This document shows positions 9,863 through 18,524 of a DNA stretch of 20,078 nucleotides, in pieces. Both the position numbers and the translations under genes were made by a program. This DNA comes from Conidiobolus incongruus B7586 (Eukaryota > Entomophthoromycota > Entomophthoromycetes > Entomophthorales > Conidiobolaceae). The notes below the pieces were generated by a model. That model did no database searches. It saw nothing but the letters and a program-made list of their open reading frames with translations, and was not told where the DNA came from. Where the stretch lies: NCBI GenBank assembly GCA_000697335.1, contig JNEM01010816.1:1-20078 (forward strand). The letters run 5' to 3'. Position 1 is the first letter of the stretch, and every line of letters starts with the position of its first letter.

Positions 9863-10993
9863 AAAATTAAACAAATAAATTAATAAATATTATATAAAAA
9901 TTAATGAATAATATAAAATTAATAGCCTCTTTTATTATTAATAACTCTTTTCTATACTTTTAGTAAGCTTCTAATACCTAAAAAACAATTCTTTTTATTA
10001 AAGATTGAAATTTGATGTTTTACAAACCAATTTAATTTTTTTTCCTGCAAGCTGTTTTTTAATTGTCTAAAACAATTATAATCACATAGGTTATAATCAG
10101 GTGAATATACTAGATGTGGTAACTCCCTTTAATTTTTTTATATAAAAAATCTTTTATAGCTTTAGTTTTATGTATTTTACAATTATCATGTAAAATAATA
10201 GGTGTTTTTAATTTATTTTGAGAACACCATTTAAAAATTGTTTTATTTAAAAAAGTAATATATAATTTACTTTTAATTAATTTTCCTTGAAATATTAAAT
10301 AAGAAAACTATATACCATTATAATCTATTACAACAATTAACATTCATTTATATTTAAAGTATTTATTTATTAGAATTTGTAAAGGGGATTAATTTAGCTT
10401 AACTTAACATTTTGTTTTATTTTTAAGTAAAGGATTATATAAAAGAATTTAAGATTCATTAATTATAAGTTTTTGTTGTAAAAACTTTTGTTTTTAGTTA
10501 TACCTTAATAAGTTTAGTTTAGCTATAGCTATTTTAGTTTTCTTTTAAGCTTTTGTTAAATTATAAGGTATCTATTTTATATTTTTATTAATTAATCTAA
10601 GTTTAAACTTAAGTAAATATAATATACTTGTATAATTAACATTAAATTGCTTTAATAGTTCTTTAACAAAAATAAAAAGGTATTTCTTAATATATTTTTT
10701 TACTTTATTAGTAAATAAAAGAGTAACAATAGAAATTAGTTTTTTAGATTTTGGTAAATTTTGAATAATGTCCCTTCTAGCTTTAAAATCACATATCTAG
10801 CAATATATGGTAATTTTAGATAAAACACCATCTCTATAAGCTGTTTACAAGTTTTAGATGATTTTAAAGGGTTTATGATTAAGTTTTAAAGATATAAAAA
10901 TAAAAACCTTTTGATAATCACAATCTAGTTTAAGTATGATTAAATTTAAGTATAAATTTTAAAATCAAAATATTTTAATAAAATAAATAATAA

Positions 10994-11025
<32 letters not shown>

Positions 11026-11102
11026 GTTTGAAAATATTTATTTTCCTATATATTATATATATATATAATCTTTCAAAATATATAATATGTTTGAAAGATC
11101 AG

Positions 11103-11137
11103 AAATTAAAAAATTTGTCATTTCTTAATTTCTATAC
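11103..11137. repeat. Right terminal inverted repeat of mariner copy B
   Basis: Its reverse complement starts GTATAGAAATTAAGAAATGA, and it is followed by TA at 11138-11139. Immediately outside, TAATAATAA-like sequence is seen at both elements, so a few more bases could belong to the repeat. Confidence 0.8.
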
Positions 11138-11139
11138 TA

Positions 11140-12350
11140 ATAATAATAAATGAATTGATATTTAATTGACCTTTTAGTTATGATTGATTATACCTAATGG
11201 ATTGTTAATTAGATAATGAATTTTGGAATATACAAAATTTTACATATTAAACAATTCATGAACCTAAAATAATTGAAGTTATATTTCATAATATGCAATA
11301 CTTATAATTAAAAATCTATGTTTATCAAATAAATATTTATACCTAACTAAATTTTAAATTTAATTTTTTTTGTTTTATTAGAACTCTTATTTATGTTGTT
11401 GAAAAATCTAGACTTTATAAATATTATAGCTTATAATAATATAATATTATAGTAATTGGCATTAACTAAAATGAATTATATGAATTTTTAATATAAGATT
11501 AAAATTATAAAATTAATAATATTGATATATCTAGATTTTACTAAAATATAATTTATAGTTATTGAAATAGTTAATATTATTTTTAATTAAATTTATATTT
11601 TAATTCTAAGTACCTTTTGTACTTAATATTGGTCGAGATAGTTTTAGCAAATGCTCAATAGTTAAGCGGAAAATGCTTGCCTAATATTGCCTTGAATATT
11701 GGAATGATGTAAGGAAGTTACCTAAACTGAAATATTAATTTAATTTGGTCATAATAATATCCACTCTAAAAATTTTTTTATTTGATACCCTTCCAATTAT
11801 AATATTATTGAATCAGATATTACCAAAATTAGATTTTATAATAACAATTTTTTATGATTAATAATAATTTATAATTTATAAATTATAATTTTCAAAATAC
11901 TTTAAGCATTTTTTTAATTAATAATAACTATATCATAACATACTTTTAGTAAATATAAAGTCTTAATCGGGTATTGTGGTCTATTTGTTTTCCTCTATAA
12001 TATAAAAATTTTCAATAATAATTATCAATTCAAATAACTTATTTGTTATATTTTTATTGGATTATTAAAATAAAATTCTTTTTAAGTTAGAATAAAATTA
12101 TTATATTAATTTTTAATTTTTTTTAAAAGTATTTTAAGAATTATAAAATTAATAAAACAAATATCTTTTAAAATTTTATGTTTATTTCGCATTTTTATAC
12201 TTAAATAGTCATAATTTATAATAATAATAATAATAATAATTATAAATAATAAAATACAGAATTGATTTGATAATTAAAATTTAAACAAGCTTGAATATTT
12301 ATTATATGTTTCTAATTAATAAAAATTATAATCTTAATAATATTTGAATT
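11140..12350. other. A+T-rich spacer between mariner copy B and gene copy 3
   Basis: No gene is visible. One less A+T-rich patch at about 11600-11760 contains TTGGAATGATGTAAGGAAGTTACCTAAA. It loosely resembles part of the island at 19400-19450 (GGATGGTGTAAGG ... GTTACCTAAGAG) with about 24 bp more in the latter. A short (AAT)n run lies at about 12220-12240. Confidence 0.5.
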
Positions 12351-13505
12351 TTATTTATTCATTGTCAATTTATGGGTATGCCTTTGAATCAATTCGGCTC
12401 CTAGGTGTTAAATTCATCATAAAATATCAACAAGTTCTTAAAGTGATTAATTGTTTTCTTTAAGATGGCTTTGACCTCCTTGGTTTGAAGTTTGTCTTAA
12501 TCAATTTCAAAATAAGACAATAACGATGAGCTAAAGTAGCATGAGTTAATATGATAGACACTAGATGATATCAATGCTATCACCTTTATTAGACTCATGA
12601 AACCGTAATTTTTCAAAATGTTGATAAATTGAACTCTGGAGTTGAAATTAATTAATTATTGTATATTAATAAACAGTCAAAACAAATTGAATTACATGCT
12701 TAATTGTCTAGATTCAAATTATTAAATTTCCGATTATTCAATTCTTTTATCAAACTGAAACCTCTCCTTTTTCTTTTAAATTTACGACTACTAGTAAAAT
12801 TGTGTGAGGGGTTCAATTAATTCAATTGACAGTCATTTTATTCTTAATCAAAGTCATACCAATTCACCTTATATTGTTTCCCGGTCATGTGAAACGAAAA
12901 TCAACCAGTCAAGTTAAAGAAAATTTTAAATTTTATTCACTTTTAAAATTACCTAATAAGTGATAAAATATTTTTTGTAGATTATTAGATTTCTAAAAAT
13001 AGTGAAACAAAACACACAATTTTACTCTAAATTCTCTCAAATTAATTATTTTAACAGTTTTTATTAATTTTTTTTTCTTTTTGAAATTTAAATGGATTAG
13101 AATTTGTAAATCTCCAGAGTGACTAGATAAATTAAATTCTGAAACTAATATCAACAGGTGATATGTTAAATGATGAATTTAGAGGTAATCAAACATTTTG
13201 AAAACTTGGGGAATATATTAAAAATTTTTATAGCATAAAATCTACTTGAATATTAAATCATCTAATAAAATGATGTAGCGATACAGAGTTTCATTTTGAA
13301 TTATATATTTTTTTGAGGTGGAGATTGTTATTCCCGTAAAAATATGCGCAGAGCATACAACTAAATTTCGAATGTGAATTATTTATTTTAGATATTTTTA
13401 GCTCAAAAAGATTGGCGTATTTCCAATATAAAATTCTCCAAAATTAATTTATTATTAATAATTATCGATCATATTCTTAATAATATGATTAGGTAATGAT
13501 GGAAT
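12350..13505 (+). promoter_or_regulatory. Distal upstream region of gene copy 3
   Basis: The region is noticeably less A+T-rich from 12360 to 12620. It shares in order with copy 2: AGCTAAAGTAGCATGA (12529-12544), a following CACTAGATGATATCAATG line, AAACCGT (about 12600), GTCTAGATTCAAATTA and AAATTTCCGA (about 12706-12733), block 12753-12840, TCTGAAACTAATATCAACA (13138-13156) with GGTAATCAAACATTTTG after it, and AATATGCGCAG (13341-13351). The distances to the ATG agree with copy 2 within about 30 bp. Confidence 0.6.
12753..12840 (+). promoter_or_regulatory. Conserved upstream block, copy 3
   Basis: The block starts AACTGAAACCTCTCCTTTTT and continues with ACGACTACTAGTAAAATTGTG and GGGGTTCAATTAATTC. 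It is homologous to 8046-8128 and 17079-17170. It begins 1089 bp before the ATG. Confidence 0.65.
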
Positions 13506-13518
13506 ATTCAATGGCTCT

Positions 13519-13780
13519 GATCAGTTACTTAATTCAGTTAATGTCAATAGAATATAATTGTAGTTTGCTGAAATTTTTAAAACTTAATATTATTGGTCAA
13601 TTCTAAAGAAGTAACAAAATAAAGTAAATGATTCAAACTGAGAATAGGAGAGTGAGTTCAAAATAAACTTTTATTCCTAGTTTTCAAATATTGAATATCA
13701 ATTATTAATTGGTTAATTGTTTAAATTCCCTATTTGGACTAGGTTGAGCATTTATTTAAAGGAATTTTTGGGTATAAAAG
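13519..13780 (+). promoter_or_regulatory. Promoter of gene copy 3
   Basis: TATAAAAG lies at 13773-13780, 69 bp before the ATG. The inverted CCAAT box ATTGGTTAAT is at 13708-13717, 65 bp before the TATA box. GATCAGTTACTTAATTC is at 13519-13535. The GGAGTGC...CCGCTAATT element of copies 1 and 2 is only partly kept here (GGAGAGTGAGTTCAAAATAA from 13648). Confidence 0.73.
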
Positions 13781-13841
13781 GACTACTATTTTCCAGTTGG
13801 TCAGTATTAATTAGTTTGATTTCATCAATATTCAGAATAAT

Positions 13842-14195
13842 ATGAGTTCTCCAGTAATCAACTATCAACAATTTATCCAAAACATGGAAGCTTCCGAATC
13901 TTACGAATGCATTGAAAAGATGGCATACATGTCTCAGATGCGTCGTAGAGGATCTAATGTATCTATCTATTCACAAAATTCAATCGCTTCAACGGTTTGC
14001 TCAACATCTTCCACCAAGTCAGTAGTACCATCTCCACTCGATTTGGACTCTGCTTTATATCAAAAAGGATTCGATCTCCGCCAATTTGACTCTATTGAGG
14101 AGTTTGATACAATCCTTGAAAAGGGATACGGTGTTGGATTTGAATCCATGCCGACATTGAAACTTACCTTAACACCTGAGTTGTTAAGAAACTAA
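13842..14195 (+). CDS. Small PKA-site protein of unknown family, array copy 3
   Basis: The gene encodes 117 residues in a single exon ending in TAA. The family is not recognised. It keeps INYQQFIQ (6-13), IEKMAYMSQ, the invariant RRRGSNVS (34-41) with candidate phospho-Ser38, SIYSQNSIAS, ALYQKGFDLRQFDS (71-84), EEFDTIL and the C-terminal ESMPTLKLTLTPELLRN (101-117). The Ser-rich linker differs from copies 1 and 2 (TVCSTSSTKS at 51-60), and one residue is missing in the short Gly-containing loop near 96-100, where all four proteins vary. Position -3 is A, and the TATA box is 69 bp upstream. By hand it is about 79% identical to copy 2 and 68% to copy 1. Confidence 0.93.
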   Translation: MSSPVINYQQFIQNMEASESYECIEKMAYMSQMRRRGSNVSIYSQNSIASTVCSTSSTKSVVPSPLDLDSALYQKGFDLRQFDSIEEFDTILEKGYGVGFESMPTLKLTLTPELLRN

Positions 14196-14351
14196 TTACT
14201 ACAAAATCAATATTTAATTCACCAATTCTTTGAATAGAATTGGTTGTACCATCCCGATAATAACCATTATTCTTCCCTCCATTGTACATAATCCTCCTTC
14301 CTCTCGTATTGTAAATATTATCAAAGTTTAAATTAAATTATTTAAAATAAA
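14196..14351 (+). promoter_or_regulatory. 3' UTR of gene copy 3 with hairpin, C/U tracts and two PUF-type sites
   Basis: A perfect 9-bp stem ACCAATTCT (14221-14229) and AGAATTGGT (14236-14244) closes a 6-nt loop, 26 bp after the stop. Pyrimidine tracts lie at 14271-14280 (TCTTCCCTCC) and 14292-14305 (TCCTCCTTCCTCTC). Two UGUANAUA motifs follow the pattern: TGTACATA at 14283-14290 and TGTAAATA at 14310-14317. The stem sequence is unrelated to that of copy 2, while its place and length are the same. Confidence 0.65.
14346..14351 (+). terminator. Probable polyadenylation signal, copy 3
   Basis: AATAAA lies 151 bp after the stop, directly followed by an A run. Its place agrees with those after the other copies. 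Confidence 0.5.
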
Positions 14352-16840
14352 AAAATTAATTAATATAAAATGTAATATATATTCTTTATAACTTTGATTT
14401 TAAATTATATTTAATTTAATAACTAAATACGATATTAAAATTAAAATTAATATTTATTAATTTAAATGTAAATAACTGTAAATATATATTATTTAAAATT
14501 TAATGAAGTATCTGATTATTTTCATTCATTTAAATATTAAAGTTCAATCAATATTGATTTTATTTCAAATTAATATAATAATATGAATTAAATTGAACCT
14601 TAATAATATTCTAAAAAATTCTAATACCAATTCTTTTTAATAAATATTCAATTACTTAATACTATCTATATAAAAATTTAATTTTTTAAATTAATTTTAA
14701 TATAATATTTTAATTTTTAAATATCAAATTAAAAAAAAATTTTTTTTAAACTATATATTTTATTAATTTTTTATTTATAAATAGTTAAAATAATTTTAAA
14801 TTGAAAAATATTATATCATTCTTTTACCATTGTCTATATCATTTTATTGAATTTATTTTTATAATTATATTTTTTAAAATTATAATAACTATACTATTTA
14901 ATATTAAGTTTAAAAATCAAAACAATTTTAATCATTTTAATGAAAGCTAAATATAATAAAATATAGCAGTATATATATATATTCAATAAAGTTAATTGTA
15001 GAATGATTATTATATATCATACTTTCTTAAGAACTCTTTGTTTATGTTGATAAAATTATAATAAATATATATGAATGTATGAAATATATTAAAAGAGTGC
15101 CATTTTAAATTAATTATAATGAATGTTTAAAACCAGCATTGTGGTAATCGATATTTATTGGTTTAATATAGTTAAAAAATGCTATGATATTAACTTACTA
15201 ATTTTAATTAATATTTATTATAAATAATGGTTCTACTTGATTAATTCAATAATTGAAATATTTATGCTAATATTCACCTCACCTCATTATCTCAGGTATC
15301 TTTATTAAATGACATCATTATAACTTTAAACTATCTGGAAATTTTTAATTCAATAATCATTCTTCGAATGACGATTATTGATTATTATCAGAATACTAAA
15401 ATATTATCAAATATATATTAGACTAGTAAGTGAAAAAAAAGAAATTAAACTGTTACAGAATTTTTAAGGATGGGTAATAAAGCTCAATATGAGGTGAAAT
15501 ACCAATAAGGCTAATTTATTTAAATTTTGCAAATTATCTTTTTAAGATTGATATATTATGGTTTATCAATTTGTTATAGAGTATGAGTAAAATTCTTTTA
15601 AGATGATTAACTCAACAGTTTTATAAATATTACTCTCAAAATAAAAATTTTATTAATTCAATACAATATATAATTAATAACATATAAATTTGAATAACTT
15701 AAACTATGTCACTGTTGGTATATCTGAAAAAATCTGTATATTTTCAATCCCTACCATTGTATAACTTCAACACAAATCAATTCATGCAAACAAAACTTGA
15801 TCATAAAAAATTTCATACCAGTTAATTGACCGATAGAAAATTCTAAACTGAAATGATTTTTAGCACGTTTAGCAGTAGAAATCTGTTTATTATTAAATAA
15901 TAATCTTTGTTTTTGTTGCATTAAATCCTAACTTTGATCTACTGTCAGCCCTTTGAAATTTTAAATTTTAATAATTTAAATTAATATAAATTTTACACTA
16001 TGAATAAAATTCACCACTTTTATATTAAACTATAATTTTATCATATTATTTTTTGATTAATAACTTGATTTGAAATAATTTAACATCAATCAATCAAAAT
16101 TCTAGTTTCAATAGTAAATTAGTTAGCTTAAAATACCTGATTACTGAAATATTTTCTAGACTTCAAAATACTAAATCTATAAAGTATTCACTTGAATAAC
16201 ATGTAAAATGCAGGTTTAAAATCTATATCCCTAAACCATATATCCGCTATATATCATTAATATTTTATTATAAAACATATTAATTTTTGCTTCTTTGAGT
16301 TAAGTTTTTATTAATTTTTACTATATATACATATATTTCAGTACATTTGTAATGCGAAAACTTTAAATTTTTTTAAACATTAATATGGAGATTGTGCATA
16401 ATTGAACTTAATATCATTATACTTCATTTCCTATTTCCTTTAAAGTTACCGATATATTACTTTATTGGATATATCTTTATCTGTTATTTAATATATGAGT
16501 AAAACGAAAATGTAAAATATGTTTTTGTCATTGAATTCTTGGTTTATTGAAATTTTATAAAATAAAATTTAAAATAAATTTGAATTTGATATCTAATTAA
16601 TACTTAATATTGAACTATCTTATTAAGGATATAGGTATTATTAAATCCATTATCATTAAAGTTGCAAATAATAATAATAATATCATTACAAATATTTAAT
16701 TGTGAAAAATTTTTGAATTATAACTTTAGTTTAAATTTCTATATTAATATTGAAATTAATTTTAAAAAAAAATTATTAATGAATATATAATTCATTTTAC
16801 CAGTTATATCTAGATAATAATAATAAATAATTCATTATGA
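14352..16840. other. A+T-rich spacer between gene copies 3 and 4
   Basis: I see no gene, transposon end or strong repeat. The first 600 bp are extremely A+T-rich with homopolymer runs. CCATATATCCGCTATATATC at about 16236-16255 resembles a line near 7344-7360 before copy 2. The rest is unremarkable. Confidence 0.5.
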
Positions 16841-16849
16841 ATAAATGAA

Positions 16850-17970
16850 AAAAAGTTGTATAGCTTAATTATATCAAAATTGTTTAATATAATTGATTCA
16901 AGACTAATTCAATTTTGTCATTATTGTATTAGTGTGGTAATAATGTATCAGTATTAAGACTAGACTTTGGATAATATATATGAGAAACATAATTATATGA
17001 ATATGAATCTTTAAAATCTAGTTAGATATAAATATATCTAGATTTAAAATCTAAATTCATGTACACATCCTGTTAATTAACTGAAACATTCTCCTTTATC
17101 TTTAAACTTGTACAAATACTTGAAAAATCGTGTAAGGAGTTCAATTTGGTTAACATTCATTTAATTAGTCAAATTTAGTATTTTGACGAATTTGTTAATT
17201 CTACATTTGATCCAACTTAATTTATCCAATAAATTTATACTCTCTATAATTCAAAATATCTAGATTTGTTGTGATATTGATTGTATATCCTATTCCCTAA
17301 AGAAGTCAATCGTGAAGCCTGTTCAATATAAACTTTACATATATCAGAACATTTGAGCAGTATAAATTTTAAATCATCGAATGCAATATTATTTATATAT
17401 TTTAATAATATTAATATATAGTATATAGTGAAAAGACGCATCATCTTATCATCTGTCGTTGCAAGGGTTGTAATACATATTTATTTTATATAGAATACCG
17501 TCATATTATAATGAGAAGCAATATTATATCTTCAATCACATTTTGAACCATGCCAACTATATTGAAAATCGATTTTACTAATATAATTGCGCAGAAAAAT
17601 TCAAGCCATTTTGACAAAAGAATTTGCATCAATATTATTAAAATCTAGACAAATTTAATCATTTCAAATTATTAATCTTCTTTGGAAAACTGCTTCATCA
17701 ATAATTGATCTACTTCAAGTGTCAAATATTGATAGTGCAATTATTCATATAATTTAGGTTAATAATTTTATAATAAATCAGAGAAAAATTTATTTAACTG
17801 ATTTTATTAATCATTATCTAAATTAAGCTATTCGAGCCTTGATCTAGTCCAGATATGTAGTTTCCCGATATCACCAAAATTGACTTTCATTGGTCCACTT
17901 TACCCAATTGATAATACAAATTATTAATAAATAAATAATTCAAAATATATGTATACAAGTTTGTGCTGAA
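16850..17970 (+). promoter_or_regulatory. Distal upstream region of gene copy 4
   Basis: Lines shared with copies 2 and 3 are AAAGTTGTATAGCTTAATTA at about 16852, a drifted form of the AAAGTAGCATGA line at the expected 1.3-kb distance; AAGACTAGA at about 16956; TCTAGATTTAAAATCTAAATTC at about 17038; the block 17079-17170; and TTGCGCAG at about 17587-17594. The TCTGAAAC...ATCAACA line of the other three copies is not seen here. Confidence 0.52.
17079..17170 (+). promoter_or_regulatory. Conserved upstream block, copy 4
   Basis: It starts AACTGAAACATTCTCCTTTA and runs through TGAAAAATCGTGTAAGGAG to TTCAATTTGGTTAACATTC. It is homologous to 8046-8128 and 12753-12840. It begins 1077 bp before the ATG. 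Confidence 0.62.
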
Positions 17971-17974
17971 TATT

Positions 17975-18093
17975 AGTCAGTAACTCGATTTTTCAAGTTG
18001 TATTTTCATCTATTCTAGGATTGGTTAATTTACAATAATCCAAATTTGGATAAAGATTTGCATTGATATAAAGCAAATTTTGGAGTATAAAAG
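17975..18093 (+). promoter_or_regulatory. Promoter of gene copy 4
   Basis: TATAAAAG lies at 18086-18093, 70 bp before the ATG. The inverted CCAAT box ATTGGTTAAT is at 18020-18029, 66 bp before the TATA box and identical to that of copy 3. AGTCAGTAACTCGATT at 17975-17990 may be a diverged form of the GATCAGTTACTTAATTC line, but it lies about 140 bp closer to the gene than in the other copies. Confidence 0.7.
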
Positions 18094-18155
18094 GGCTATA
18101 TATCCCGCTTGAATACTAGTCATTATCAGTTAATTTTATTATTTTTATAAGCACT

Positions 18156-18524
18156 ATGACTTTTTCAGGTTTAAGTTATGAAAAATTCATTCAAACTATT
18201 GAATCCTCAGAATCTACTGAATGCATTCAAAACATGGCATACATTTCCCAGATGCGTCGCAGAGGATCCAATGTATCCATTTACTCACAAACCTCAACAT
18301 CTTCCTCTGCTTCTTCAATTTGCTCAAATGCTTCCGCCAAATCGGCTATTCCATCAGCACTTGATATGGATACTGCTCTTTATCAAAAAGGCTTTGAGCT
18401 CCGTCAATTTGATTCCGATGAGGAATTCGACACAATTCTCCAACAAGGGTTTAATGGCAATGGATGCGAACCCATGCCTACTTTGAAGCTCACTTTAACA
18501 CCTGAAGTATTAAGAAGCAATTAA
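18156..18524 (+). CDS. Small PKA-site protein of unknown family, array copy 4
   Basis: The gene encodes 122 residues, one exon, ending in TAA. The family is not recognised. The N-terminus (MTFSGLSYEKFIQTIE) is the most diverged part, while MAYISQMRRRGSNVSIYSQ (27-45) matches the consensus exactly, with candidate phospho-Ser38. Three extra residues lie in the Ser-rich linker (TSTSSSASSIC, 46-56), where the DNA has repeated TCTTCC/TCTGCT-like codons, so slippage is a plausible origin. ALYQKGFELRQFDSDEEFDTIL (74-95) follows, and the C-terminus MPTLKLTLTPEVLRSN has one extra Ser. The start is supported by homology, A at -3 and the 70-bp distance to the TATA box. A 102-codon frame overlapping it in another register (18178-18486) is a shadow. 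Confidence 0.93.
   Translation: MTFSGLSYEKFIQTIESSESTECIQNMAYISQMRRRGSNVSIYSQTSTSSSASSICSNASAKSAIPSALDMDTALYQKGFELRQFDSDEEFDTILQQGFNGNGCEPMPTLKLTLTPEVLRSN

Larger units (their letters stand above)
9828..11137 (-). mobile_element. Decayed mariner-type (DD34D) transposon, copy B
   Basis: The element is 1310 bp with about 35-bp inverted ends (27 of 35 matching) flanked by TA (9826-9827 and 11138-11139). On the minus strand the recognisable remnants in order are IINES then a stop then ILLYNP (GDESW-like first catalytic segment), LHDNCKIHKTKAIKDFLYK (second Asp in HDN, about 10140-10200), and LPHLVYSPDYNLCDY (about 10070-10125). The Asp of HDN and the Asp of CDY are 34 residues apart once a shared one-base offset is allowed for, the mariner spacing. 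It shares with copy A both the TAA where Trp is expected after the first catalytic segment and the frame offset in the poly-A tract. It is dead as a coding element. An (AT)n expansion at about 11000-11026 lies near the right end. Confidence 0.9.

Noticed and set aside
965-10470. Reassigned stop codon (TAA read as an amino acid) to explain the stops in the mariner frames
   Set aside because: The four host genes use TAA as their terminator and have no in-frame TAA, and the mariner copies also carry frame offsets; simple decay explains them.
11000-11026. (AT)n run, and the (AAT)n runs at about 3817, 12220, 16665 and 19159
   Set aside because: Ordinary microsatellites expected in DNA of this composition; not listed as separate features.
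328-13842. Duplication of a two-gene unit (mariner + copies 1 and 2 giving mariner + copies 3 and 4)
   Set aside because: A few residues pair copies 1 with 3 (SVVPS, GFD) and 2 with 4 (SA(V/I)PSALD, DSDEEFD), and the mariners are similarly placed. However, hand identities (1-2 about 75%, 2-3 about 79%, 1-3 about 68%) do not support it, and the flanks of the two mariners show no long homology by eye. Left open, not claimed.
17244-17444. 66-codon open frame on the minus strand (MMRLFTIYYILILLKYIN...)
   Set aside because: It lies inside the upstream region of copy 4, has the Ile/Leu/Tyr/Asn make-up of random A+T-rich DNA, and has no TATA box or counterpart upstream of the other copies.
18178-18486. 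102-codon open frame on the plus strand inside copy 4
   Set aside because: It overlaps the real gene in another register and is not open in the other three copies in the same way; a shadow frame.
4661-18524. Dictyostelium-type or Bearded-type small protein families
   Set aside because: Short, tandem, intronless Ser-rich genes made me consider these, but the family motifs are not seen, and the spacers are much longer than is usual in Dictyostelium.
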